Assembly: GCA_030268105.1 (NCBI GenBank)
Contig: BSDZ01000010.1
Location: 1,464,001-1,528,000 of the forward strand
Source of the DNA: Volvox africanus
Lineage: Eukaryota > Chlorophyta > Chlorophyceae > Chlamydomonadales > Volvocaceae
Direction: 5' to 3'
DNA length: 64,000 nucleotides
Below, one piece after another: positions 12,750 to 25,700 of the stretch. A program made the translations under genes and the position numbers. The notes beneath the pieces are model-generated. The model worked only from the letters and a program-made list of their open reading frames with translations, did not search any database and was not told where the DNA came from. The stretch's first letter is position 1, and the number at the start of each line of letters is the position of its first letter.

Positions 12750-15700
12750 TTACGCCTGCAGGTAATAGACCCATTGGCTGCTCGTCTGAGCAGGACATGA
12801 GATGGTGAGCTTGCCGGTCTTGGCCGCACGACCGGGTTCGGCGGGCTTGTACTGGATGGCGATGTTTGCTGACTTCTTCGAGGGGATCTTCTCACTATTC
12901 TTAACCATGAACGCGGGGTTATCCACCGCAAATGCAAATTCCGCGTCGGCCGTAAAGACGTTGGCGAAGGGCAAAATCGCGGTACCGCGGCTCACATCGA
13001 CGGGGCCCTGTGGCTTGGGCGGGATGCAGCGCCCTACCAGTGGGCACTGGTATTCTCCGCCAGTCGCTGACACCACCACGAGTGTGTCGCGAATGTTCTC
13101 GCCAATGGCCGTTGGCTCAAAGTTGACCTCCAGGGAGGCCTCTGAGCCTGCAGCCAAGCCCGCCACCGCCGGCGGTGCAACAACGCTTGAGGCGGCGGTG
13201 AAGGCACCACCAGCTGCGACATTGGTCCCACTGGACTTGAAGCTGACCTTGTACTCGGATCGCTCATCTAACCAATGTGTGAAGCGGAAGACCTGCGACT
13301 CGCGGCCGCCCAAGGGCACGTTGAACGCCAAGCTGCGCTCGGGGTTGGTGGGCGTGCCAGCCAGGCGCAGGCCCCATTCGAAGAGGCCCAGCTCCTGGCA
13401 CTCAAGGCGCAGCACCGCCTCGGAGGAGCCCACTACCAATGGCCGGTAGCGAACCTCAATCTCGGTGGTGGATCCGGCACGGAGCACCGTTGTCTGTGGC
13501 ACAACCACGTGCTTGCTGGTCGAGGAACCGCGCAGGGTTACGTCCTCAGGTAGCGGGTTAGTCACGGAGACGCGTCCGGAGGTCTGGGTGCGCACCGGGC
13601 ATTCGAGCGACAGGCTACCACGCTGAGCGGCCGAAGAGGCAATGAACTTGAGATCGTACAGCAGGTACTCTCTGCGGGGTTAGCAATATATTCGAGCATG
13701 CACATTTGAATTCTTATGATCATGGGCGATAGTGACAACGGCCAGGCAATATGTCAGGTAGCCCCCAGCCTCAACAGCCAGAATCCCGGCCTAATCCACA
13801 TAATCGCGTCAACCCGTCCATGGTAGCTTTACTCAGGTCCGGACTCACCCAGAAGCCTCATTTTTGAATTTGACAATGGCTTGCGTGGTGGACGCCGTAA
13901 ATGACATGACGCCCATCTTGACCTCCTTCGAGGACAGCGCTGGCACGTCCACGTACTCAGGCACAACCAGCTGGGTCGACTTATCACCCGTCTTACGCTC
14001 CACCAGCACGTGGAAGCGCTGCGGCCTGTGCAGCCAATTGTGGCACTTGAGCACTTCCGTATGCTGTGACTTAGCCTGAATATGGCGCTCCAGCACGCCC
14101 TCTGGCACGGGCGCCTCGGCACGACCGACCAGGCGGTACAGCAGCCCCGTGCCATCAGGGATGGGAAAGAAGACGCTACCTTCGTGAGGCTGATCTGGTG
14201 AGGACATTGTGAGCGGCTTGAAGGTTACTGGGTAGGACGCCTTGCCGTTGGCGGGCACGGTGAGCGACTCGGGGCCGGAGAAAAAGTCGTTCTGCACCAC
14301 GGGTCGCAGTGACCAGGCGCTGCTGGAGGCATTGGTAATGGTAATGGACTGAGAGGCGGAGGAGCGTACGTTGCATGCAAAGGAGACGACCTCTGGCTGC
14401 GCGGCGGAGGCGATACAGGCCCCAGTCAGGGTCAGCGTGGACTCAGCGCCTCCATCCACGCGCAGGCGGACCTTGTCAACGCGAATGTCCGGGTTAACTT
14501 CCGTTGGATGGAAGGTCACGTCGAGCTTCACGTCCTGGCCTGGCGCCAGGAAGCCGTCGGCGGGGAAGATGGAGAAGTGTGGGCCAAACGCGCGAACGTC
14601 CCATGCGAACTTTGTGCCCACATCGCCTGTGTTTTCCAGCTGCAGACGCTTCACGGCACGGCTGCCATGGACGACGGGTCCGAAGGGGAGCGAGTCGGAT
14701 GCCAGGCGCAGCTCCGTGCCCAGGCAGGCGCCGGTCAGGGTGGCCAACGGCGTGGTTACGCCGCATATATTCACCAGCAACTCCTCGGTAAAGGGCCGCA
14801 TACGTCCGGACGGCCGGAAGAAGAACGTCAGGTCGGCGCTCTCGCGGGGTCGCAGCAGAATGTCGGTAGTGGCCGATGGGATAACGTCAATGCCGCAGCG
14901 TGACAGCAGCTCGGCGCTGGGTCCCATGTTGAGAGTCGCGGTGGTGCGGCCGCGGTTGATGACAGGCACCACTCGCATGGCAGAGCCGCCCTGTGCCACA
15001 GGGCCGAAGTTGATAGCGCGGTGCGCCGGATTGGCCACCTCCACGCGCAGCAGGCTGCCCTCTCCCTTCGCCTCCACATGCACCGTGTACAGACCATTGA
15101 TCTCAAGCGGCAGAGATAGCGACGCAGATGCAGCACCGCGAGGTTTGAACGTGACCACCCACTCGCGGCTCTCTCCGGGCTGCAGGACCGTGGGCCCGCA
15201 GTCCACCTGCCAATCGGCGGATCCCGGCGCGGCCGGGTCCCAATGTGGGTCAATTGCGATGGGCTGCGGGTCGTCGTTGCGGAGACGCAGCGGCCGCACC
15301 GCCGGAGCCATGCCAGGCTGCCAAATCGGCTGCAATCCGAAGTCGTGGTTGAACCAAGACAGATCTAGGCGCGGCTTATGGCCCACGCCGCTGAGCAGCA
15401 GCGTGTACTTGGGGCCATTAAGGATCTGGCAGGTCACCTTGTAGTCTTGCAGCCTGAAGGTGAGGTCGGGGAAACAAGACATAAGCTGAATCAGTAACGT
15501 AAAAATGAACACCAAGGGCTCAGACATACTTCCACGATTAGGCGTGTTGTTATACGGGAATGCGCCTGGCCACCTGGCACCTTGAGGCCTGGCCGCGCTC
15601 CTCGCCTGGCCTTTGCTTCACCGCGTTGGATGGGCGACTTAATGCGTTCAGGTCAGTTAACACATTCTGGCGATGTTCATCGCTCCAAACAACTGATCTT

Positions 15701-18700
15701 TCTCCTTCCAGGAATGCCTCTTCGCAGTGTCTGACAGGCTTTTCCTGCCGATCCTACACCAGAACAGCACAGAACCAGCACCCAAGCTGAGCGCTCCGGT
15801 TCCGCAGCTCCCTGTTCGCCAGCCCAGCCAGCAACACCCTTCTCCCCACGCAGCCGTATGCCGCTCCCCCAACCACCAAGCCCCATTGACGGCACACTCA
15901 CTTGTCCGGTCCGTGTGGATTGTACACAATCTCGCACGATAACCGTTCCCCGCGCGGCACGGTGCCACTCTCGGGATGGATGCTGATGCGCGGATTTGTG
16001 CCAATATCCCATACGAAGTTGAAGTTTACTTGGCCACTGTTGATAAACGCCAGCGCCTTGACGCAGCGCTCGTTGACCAGCACCTGACCAAAGTCCACCG
16101 CGTTCGGTTGTCGCGGTGCCAGCGCCACGGTGCTGCCGTCCGCGTTTTCAAGCTGCAGTGCCTCGTGAATGGCAGTGCCCTCGCCCTTGACGTTGAGCGA
16201 CAGCCGGCTGGGCTTGTTCTTGACGATGCACTGAACATTGTAGTTGATGTCGCGCTCCAGGCGGGGTGTAAACGTGGCGGAGATGGTAACGGAACCCTGA
16301 GCCGGCACCACCCCGCTCGAGGGTTCGAGATCCACCATTGGCGGTAGTCCTAGTAAGGAGGTAACAGAGGCACGGGGCGCGACGGGAGCGGCGGGAACCA
16401 CGCGCCACAGAAACGATTAGGTGGATACTTGAAGAGGGTAGACAAAGTCGGACGGCGGTGAGGGTCATTGGTATCTACGGGAATGATGTGAACAACCGGA
16501 CAGCGGTCAATGTCTTGCCGCAGCAGAGGCAACCAGCAGGATGGGCACGTCCTATACAAACCGCAACAAACACCCAGACTGCCCCTCTTCTTTCCTAAGG
16601 TCATGATCTAACACTCACCCGTCGCCTTGACAAGCTCGTCCGTGGCATCGTACGAGGCCTTGTCGAAAGTGAACTGGAACGGCAGATGCTCGTTGTTGAG
16701 CAGCGTGACGGTTGCATGGCCCTTGCATCCGATGAGGATCTGCCCAAAATTGATTGAAGGACGGTCCAACATTACACGCGGCTCGCTAACGAGCCCTACC
16801 AGCAGGAAGGGAACCTCGATGCCCTGCTCCGGGATGCGGAAACGCCAAAAAGTTTCCACCACCGCATCGTGCGCAGGTGTGTAATCAAAGACCATTTCGA
16901 ACCGCCTCCCACCGCCGATAATGCCGCGCCGTGTCAGGCACGAGAATGGGTTGGAGATCTGCTGGCCCGATCCTTGTGCCGCATCAGATTGTTGCTGCTG
17001 CTGCTGTGACGGTTGCCGCTGCTGTGCCTTCTGAGTCGCGGCAGCAGCGGTGCTGACTTTGCCAAAGGGCTCCCAGAAGAACTCGTAGGAGATACCCGTG
17101 GGGTTGAGCACGAAAAACCGCTTGGTGTTACGCACGCGAATGCCCAACGATTCCACCTCCACCACGCGCGTGGCCGGGTCCAGCGGCTCGATGGAGCCAG
17201 ACGGGCCGGGCATGTCGGGACTGCGCCGCCCGGCAGACACGTAATCGGAGTCCGGCAGTTCGAAGTGCGCCCATGGACGCAGCACCCGACCAGACAACGG
17301 CCGCGCCAGGGGCGGGCAGGACGCGTCCAGGTGAGGGATATGGCAAGTCAGCACCCGATTGCAATCCTCTACCTCCGTGGGCGAGAACTTAACAGTGATC
17401 TGGATGGTTTGGCCGGCTTCGATTAAGCCACCTTGCGGACTTACACTGTAAACCCCTGATTCGTCGGCGGTAGTGCCGTCGGGCTGCGTGATGGTGAACT
17501 TGTAGTCAAGGTGCGCGGCGCTGGTGTTGGTGAGTGGGAAGGTGTAGGAGCGAGTCTGGAACATCATGGTTGCCTTGAATACAATGGGTCCGGATTCGCA
17601 AGAGTACTTGGCATTGTCCGCGCACGCGTGCACGTGCAGCACCAGGTCCCGGCCGCTGCCCTGCACGTCCGTGATGGGCGGCTCTGGCTCCGGTGTCGCC
17701 ACGGGCTGGCCGTTGAGTCCTGGCGGCAGGCCGTAGTCGACCACCACGGAGCGGTCATCCCAGTCCACGGGTTGTGCGCCGGCAGCGTGGTTGATCTGCA
17801 TGAGCGCGACCTTAAGATCATGAGGCTGCAGCTTGACTGGCGCTGCTGCGGAGAAGGTGAGTGTGATATCCTTGCTGCTGCCGGCCAGGAGGTGCCCCAC
17901 AGCAGGCGATACGGAAAGGTGCGGATTGGAGCCAGGGGCGCCGGGTGCCGGCCAGCGGAAGCGGAAGTTCTTAACTGCAGAGTGGTTCCGGAGGGCGAAG
18001 ACGGCGGTTACAGGCCGCCCCACAGGTCCGTCTTGTAACCGCAGCACGTCCAATGCGTCGTTAGGCAGCAGATCGAAAGTGACGTCCTCCTGGTAGCCCT
18101 CGCCTGCCAGAAGGAAGCGATAGTCTTCGAAGGGATTGTTCGCCACCCGCAGCCGAACATCGTGCTGGACCTGGCCCAGCTCCGCTGGAGTGAACACCAC
18201 GTTGTACGATACACCACGCTTGCTCTCCACTGTAATCGTCTCCCCGGCCATGCCACCGCCACCGGCCGTCGTGGACTCAAGGCGAAATGCCGGGTGCGGC
18301 GTCATCTCAATACGTGCCCTGGCCGGCAAAATGCCGTTGTTCTTGAGCGAGATGCGCTGTGTGGCGCTGCGGCCGCGCAGCAGACGCTGGAAACGCAACA
18401 CTGGCCGACCCTGGCTGTCCACCAAGGTGGGCTCCGTGATAGCCAGTGTGGGCAACGTGCCCTCACCTCGCACTTCGCAGGAGAAGGACTTCGTCTTGGC
18501 GTCCCCCCCGTTCTCCACCACCGCTTCTAGTGTGGCCACGTAGGTCTGTATGGCCCGAGGCGCAAAGTAGATGGCAGTGTATCGATACTCCAAGGGCGGG
18601 ATCACCAACTGCGCAGGGGAGACTTCCATGGGCAGTGGCACGCCTGCAGCAAGACAACCCATGCCCGAGGCAGGGAGTTAGGGAGAGAGGTGCGGTAGAA

Positions 18701-21700
18701 AGTTTTATACAAGAACAATGTGTTGCGCTCGTTGCTTTTAAACTATTTTGTGTAATAAGTTTTGAAGAGGCACGAGATTCCTCGGCTAAATGGCGTGTAT
18801 GGCCTCCTTTGCTCCTACCTGTGGGCTTTGTCTGGATGCATGATCGGGCAGGACGGTGAGTAAGGGCCTATCAAAATGCTGGCGGTGGCAAGCAACCCTC
18901 ACTTGACCGGGACCCTTCTAGCTACAGTGACACAGCCATACTACCAACTCACCAGGCGGCAGGTTGCCCCGTGGCTTGATGGTGAAGTTGACCACGCACG
19001 GTACCTTGACGGGGTTGATAAACTTGAGGTTGGCACGCACTGCGTGGGGCGCCGCTGCCGCTGTTGGCAGGGGTTCCACAGGCTCCGCCGCCGGCTTAGG
19101 TGCCGCGGCGACAGCCTTGGCGCCCTTGGCACTGCCCTTCTTGCCGCCCGGCGGTGGCGGCGACGGTGGCTCCTCTGGCGCGCGGACGGCAGCCGCTGCC
19201 CCAGCATCAGCAACGCCAAGCTGCGCCAGGACGGCGCCAAAGTTGAACACGCGCTCGCGCGTTGAGAACTCATTGTTAATAGGGTTGAAGGGGTCCAGTG
19301 ACGGCGAGATGACGTGCTCCTCGAAGATGGCGACAGTGTTCTCAGCATCAATACCAGGGATGCACGACTCGCCAGCCACCTCGATGGGGATCCCGGATGG
19401 CTGGTCAGTGAAGTCGCGCTCACTGATATCGATGCCCAGCACCTCCGCGTATGTGGACGCACCAGCCGCGTGAAACACCACGGCCACCTCGCGACGGCCA
19501 CCCGGCGGGATGGCGCCCTCCGGTGGGTCGAAGGTGAAGGGCCCGATGTTCAACGCCGGCGGTGCCTGCGCCTTGCCTGGCTTGGCTGCTGGCGCACCCT
19601 TCGCACCAGGCGCAGGCGCCGCTGGCAGCGGTGCTACCGCTGGGGGCCCGTTAGCGTAGTTGAAGAGGCGGTACCGGAACTCGAACTGGCCGAGGTTGGT
19701 GATCTCCACGACCTTGGGCTTAGAAGCGGTATTATAAGTTACGGGGCCGAAGTGGATGCCCCGCGCAGGCGTGATGGCATACTTGGAAAAGACAGCATGC
19801 GCGGAGATTTGAATGGGAATGGTGTCTTCTCGGTTCGTTGTGAGCGGCTCGATGATGGACAGCGTCACGTCGGTATTTCCAACCAGCGTCATCTCGTTCC
19901 TGTGGGCGAGGTTCAGGGCCCCGAAGGTTGAGACGGGGCGGTGGGCGGCGTGAGAGGGATCTGGCCTAAGGGCGGGGCTATAGTTGTGCAGAGTCCAACA
20001 CGCCACCTTGAGCCTGTGCACCGAAAGCAATGTTGGGGATGACATGCAGCATTATTGTGGAGTAGGAGGGTTAAGAGGACTCGTAAGGAGTATCCCTGCA
20101 AGACTAGATAAGAGTATGGGGCACACAAAATGGACGATCATAAGATATATGGGCAAGCGACAAAGACACAACTTGGCTCATGATCCTCCTCACGGCTCGC
20201 GGCCCTTCCTGGCCCCCCCTTGCCTGTCCTCGCACATGCATTCCCCTCCTAATTCTCCTAGCCAAACGCGTAATCCTGGGCGCCAAATCAATACTTGTGC
20301 GTGACCAACCTGAATCCTGTAAATACTCACCGTAACGACTTGTCCTTATTCCATGCCATGTCAATCTTGGCGTCTTTGCCGGGATCGATGTTACCGGAGG
20401 GGGGGGTGATGTTCACCAGCCCGTGCAGTACAGACCCGGGCTTCATGGTGAAGTTGTAGGAGATGGCGTATTTACCTGCGTGGCAAATGTTTGCGGACCA
20501 TGTTTGGGCAGTGCGAAGCATCGGCTCTTTCCAAAGCGCATAGTGACTAAGGCCCTCAGCAACAGAATCGATGAATGCATCTCCCCCAGCCGGCGCCCGG
20601 AGGCCATACGGCTTCACGAGACGAAGACCCAGTCGTAAGCGTCGAAACGACGTTGTTGAAGTTTAAAAAGGTCGCGCGCGTTGTGCCATGCCGCGTGGAA
20701 CAGGCTTTGGTACGAGCGAAAACACAACTTACACATGGGACGTACCTGTGTTCTTTATGACGATGGGCTTGACCACGTCGTCCACCACGCGCAGCGTGCC
20801 GTAATCCACTCCAGGAAAGTTTACCTGCTCCAGACGAGGCAGGCAGCAGATGAGCTACAACTCGGCCAGGAAGTAAACATAATGGGGAGAGGGGGACCTT
20901 CCAGGTCCAAGAACGGAAGGGGTAGCCCATTGTACTGTTGACTGCGCCCTGGATGGCAAATGCCGGGTGTGCCGACCGTTCCCGCCGAGTCTACTATAGG
21001 AAGGGAACGCCCCTATCTGTGTCCGCGCCATGGGTCAACGTCTCTGACATACTAGTCTACGGCACCCACACGTGCACATACGTCCGCATCCGCGTTCACA
21101 TGCATGCACACCTGGGGGAAGTTTATGTCGATTTCAATTTTGTACGCCTCTCCCTTGATAGGCAGCGGGATGCTATGCGCTACGCCCTGCAGCTCCTGTA
21201 CATCCAGCACCTCCAGTACCAGCTTGGCGTCGCAAATGCGCTTCTCTATGGCTGCGAACTCCACCGTCACCACGATGTCGGAGCGGGCGGGGATCTCGCC
21301 AGACTGCGGAAGCCATAAGCAATACCCGTTCTCATGCCAACGAGAGGATCCAAGCAACCACAACCGCAACCGCAACCGCAACCACAAGCACAGTGAAGTA
21401 GGTTGGTTGTAGGGCCTGGTCTAGCCACGATTGCTAAAGTGGCCATGTCCCGCCTCGCATATTCCCAGTCCGCAGCCACGCAACAGGATGTCCCTTATCT
21501 CTGTCATCCCACGACGGCCGTCAAGTTCACACACCCACCTGCGGATACACCGTGAACTCCTTGGGCAGAGTCTGCAGATTGTTGAGGCGCCACTTGATGG
21601 GCAGCAATCCAGGATTGGTGATAGTGAATGTCTTCACATCCTTCTTGTTCACCAGGAGACGCTCAAACTAAGTGGACAACAGCGAGAGAACGTGACAATG

Positions 21701-22770
21701 GGACCATGAATGTGCGTCGTCGAATTGGAAAGAAATGCAGGTGATTTTCGTCCCGCTGCGGGCTTCATAGCCTGCCAAATGGCTATTAAGGCTACGATAC
21801 ATTTTCCTGCCGTGGCACTGGCATGAGACTGTGATAACGACTACGGTAACTACCATATAGAAGGGCATAGAAGGGCACGCACAAAATGAGAGAATGAGAA
21901 AGCTGGTGCAGAGATCCGGCTGCTACGAGCGGCTTGTGCCCGAGGTTACCACTATACCAACAGAACTGCAACTTGCGTACCAAAATGCCCTCTGTAAGCA
22001 GCTTGTTGTGGGCCGGAGGGCCCGGTGGATGGGGCGCAGCGGGGTCGGGCGGCACAGTGCCATCGTTGAGCCGCACTTGGACCTGCGGCTTGGCACCAAT
22101 GACCGAGATGGGGAACTCCACCGGCGTTGGGTTGTCCTTGATCCTGCGAGGCCACATCAACGCAGCCACAAAGCACTATTGGTTCCCCAGCTAAACGGCT
22201 GGATATCAGCATCACCCATAAGATGGGCTCATATTCGGGCAAATAGCTGCGGGCTATTTGGGGGTCTACTCTTGTCGCTCATTATAGCTATATCCCTAAA
22301 GCCATGGCTTCCGACCATTGTCTAACCATTATATATGCACAACGCTCTGCGCGATGACTCCCATCGTACCTCTAGGGCCGTTCTAGGAGGTTCTAGGACT
22401 GTTAACCAGCCCGAAAGCCGCTTGCCCACGCCCATACGAGCCCCAAGCTGCCCAACTCTGGCCAGGGTTTGTCCCAATGTAGCGTTGATCTGCAATACCC
22501 ACACCTCCTACCTGCACACGATTACGTCCTCCACCAGTCCATCCGCCTTCGGGAAGGCGTATACCACCAGCTCCTGCGTCTCGTCTACCTTGAGGTCGAG
22601 GGACTGAGGCTGCAGCACGAATACACTGTCAAGTTGCAGACCCTGCGGCGGCGCCTCAGGCTCCTTTTCATTTTTCTTATCGCCTTTCTTGGGATCAGCC
22701 TTCTTTGGGTCGGCTTTCTTTGGCTCCGGCTTTTTGGTATCCTTCTCCTTCTTGCCAGGCCTGCCGCTAC
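12750..22770 (-). other. HYDIN: HYDIN C-terminal half, exons 20-30 (exon map)
   Basis: Exons: 22770-22512, 22143-21981, 21667-21539, 21303-21112, 20824-20746, 20475-20331, 19899-18953, 18643-16619, 16349-15902, 15453-13849 and 13671-12750. Exon 20 starts with a Lys/Asp/Pro-rich linker (KKADPKKADPKKGDKK). Exon 26 has ITPARGIHFGPVTYNT and GIDISERDFTDQPSGIP, near-identical in pattern to human HYDIN. Exon 27 has RFQRLLRGRSATQRISLKNN. Exon 29 has LPFGPVVHGSRAVKRLQLEN and FFPIPDGTGLLYRLVG. Exon 30 ends with the conserved PPKPQGPVDVSRGTAILPFA and NPAFMVKNSE, then the stop at 12750. The HYDIN-specific order is kept throughout. Confidence 0.92.
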
Positions 22771-25700
22771 CTGAACGGGGCAAGGCAAGGGAGAAGATGC
22801 GAAGTCAGAGGAGCTGAGCGAGAGGTTTGGTTTAAGAGCATAGAAATGGACCAGAAAGAAAAGGTACGCCCATCCGTGGGTTGAGGATGTGAGAGGACCC
22901 ACACGTTCAACCGTCGACTCGGACCTCAGGCAGCAGCTCACGCTACTTTTCCCACACGTCACAACGATTTGATAGATGCCAGGTACCATATGATCCTGGT
23001 ACCAACATGGCCGTCCCATCCCCTATCTCTAACCCCCACTTTCTCCTGCTAAGCCCGTGTAGGACCTACTTGGCGCGGGTGCTTCCTCCGCCTGCTGCTG
23101 CAGCTGCTCCACCGATTTGAGGATGAACTCCACGTGATTATCAAAGAGGCCGTTGTTGGTGATACGGATACGCGCTGTGTTGTCCGGATGCGCACCTTCT
23201 AGGTAGCCCGTCACGTCCTTACTGTGCAATAGGGGCCCGAACTCAAATACGCCCTTGCTGATAACGTATTGACTGTGGATGAGCGGCGTCTGCGGACGCG
23301 CCTTGACCTTCTTATAGAACACGTTGCGGTAGTCTGTGCTAATGTGCGGGTAGTCGCACGTGCCGGTGAGAACAAGCGTGTTAAGCCGCTCGCCGCCAAG
23401 CACATCAAACGCGAGCGTCTCCGTAAATTTGCCAACGTCGGGGGAGGCAAATTGCACAAGGAGCTCCACCGCGCCACCGGCAGGAATGACCCACCGGGTA
23501 TCGGGTATGAGCTTCCGAGTTGGCGGTGGTGGCGGCGGCGGCGGAGGTTCTTCTACCACCGGCGCGCCTTTTTTCCCACGAGTAGAGCCTTTGGGACGCC
23601 CTGACGCCGTGGGCGACGATGGCGCAGGGGGCGGGGGCGGCGGCGGGGCCGGGGGCGGAGGCTCCGCGCCGTTGAGTAGGTCGACGAAGGTGAAGATCTT
23701 GAAGCGCTGCACCGGGGTGCGCGGTTGCCGCGGCCTTGGTTTCTGCACCATCTGCATCGTGTAACGCGGCGGCACAAGCTCTGCGTCGCACTGTGCGCCA
23801 GGCAACGCTGTAGACAGCACACCGAGGCGGAACGCCAGTCCCACCACTGCCTTGTGCACCTTGTCCTCCGAGCCCTCCGGAACAACCCGGCGGATCACCA
23901 CGATGTTGTCCGGTCCCTGCGGCCCCAGTTCCACCTCCAACGGCGCGAGTGTGCTCTCGTTAAACCCGGCAATAATCTGTTTTGCATCCTCGAGGTACTG
24001 CTTCAGGGCTTCGTCCTGCGATGGTGTGGGCCCGGAGGCCCCTGTCGGCTGCTGCACCGACGCGGTTTCCTCTGTAACGGCCAACGAGGTTCGTGGCGTG
24101 GCCGCAGAAGTGCCACCTGCAGCAGCCACAGTGGCAGCTGCGACACCTTCGCCGGTGGCAAACTTGGAGGCCTCTGCCCCCACAGCCGGGCCATCCGTGG
24201 CGCCACCCACAAGCAGGGAGGACTGCCCCACAGACGGCTCGGCACCGGACTTCCCAGATAGCATCGCCTCCGCAGTGCGGATGTCATTCTGCAGCCGCAG
24301 TCGGCCTGCAAGCAGCGGCGGCTCCGGAGCCAGCTGTACCACATGCACGGTGTAGGGTCCGCGCCAGCCGGACGGCTTGGGCGGCGGCGGCGGGGGCGGT
24401 GGAGGCGGCTCCTCGCCCTTCTTCAGTGGCTTCTTGGCTGCTTTGGGGTCTATCACCGGCTCGGGTGGGGGCGGCGGCGGAGGCACAACCTGCTCCAAGC
24501 CCAGCGCCTCCAGCAGAGCCTTGGCCACCAGTTGTGGTGGAAGGTAGCGTGAAGTCAGCCCATCCAGCACGAGCCCCTTGCCATAAAACGCCGGCTGCTG
24601 CGTTATGAGATGCCGAAGGCCACGCACGATAAGGCCGTACAGCTCCTCTGGCGGAAGTCGCTTGTGCGGTGGCACATATTCGGGCGCACCCTCATAATCG
24701 GGGTCTGCAAGCACCTTATCGAACAGCAAGTCTGAGATCGCCGTATCAAATGGAGGTAGAGGCTGTGGGGCTGCCGGTGTTGCCGCTGCTGTGCCATCCG
24801 CAGCTGTAGCCGGTGTTAACTCTGCTGTGGGATCTGATTCGCCACCATCTGCATCTGTCGCAGCCGGTGTAGCCGTTGCTGCTGCGGCGGCGGCGGCGGC
24901 CGCTGCCAGCTCCTCCGGCGTCGGGGGCTCCAAATCCGCAGCGGCCAGCAGCATATCATCCAGCTGCACCACGGGCACGCCGTACCGTACTCCTAGCCTG
25001 CGCGCCTGTGTGGTCTTGCCTACTAGATGCGGACCGACGACAAGCACCAATGTCTTCTGCGCCGCTTTCTTGGCAGCAGCGGTGGCAGCAGCGGCTGCTC
25101 CGCCAGCCACTGCCTCTAGACTGCCAACACCCTCTGTGCCAGCAGCGCCTCCCGCTGCCGTCGCCTGCGCGTCCGCCCCTGCAGCACCGGCGGCTGCAGC
25201 ATCCGCCGCGGCTTGCGCCTCGGCTGCTGCGGCCTCCATACGCTTTCGCTGCTCCGCTGCCTCTGCTACCTCGGGCCACAACGGATCGCCTGGATGTTGT
25301 GGCGGTAGGTATAAGACGCTGTTCTCGTTGTATCTGCAAATAGGTGTAGCCCAAGTAGGAGAGGAGGCATCCGCCTTAAGATAGGGCGTACTCGTGAATC
25401 TCAAGAGCACAGGTCTGTTGCCGAAAGGACAATAATCCATCCGTTCTTGCAAGACCCATGGCGCCACCAACCTGCAACTACTCCAATCTACTCAGAGCTC
25501 AGGTACCTACCCCTCCATGCCGCGCAGCGCCTCCTCGTCCGACAAATACCGTTGATCGAAGTCCAGGGAGACCACTTCTATAGAGAAGGGGCAGGGGTTG
25601 GAAATGGTTACGCGGGCCTCATTGGGAGCCTGGCCCTCAAAGAACGGCAGGATGGGGCCGCAGTCTACAAAGTTGGGGCTGAAGTTGACCTTGGACGTCA

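Noticed and set aside
14371..15444. Long plus-strand frames within 12.8-36 kb (for example 14,371-15,444 and 27,247-28,035)
   Set aside because: They are antisense to HYDIN exons and arise from its GC-rich codons. The minus-strand frames match HYDIN in order and phase.
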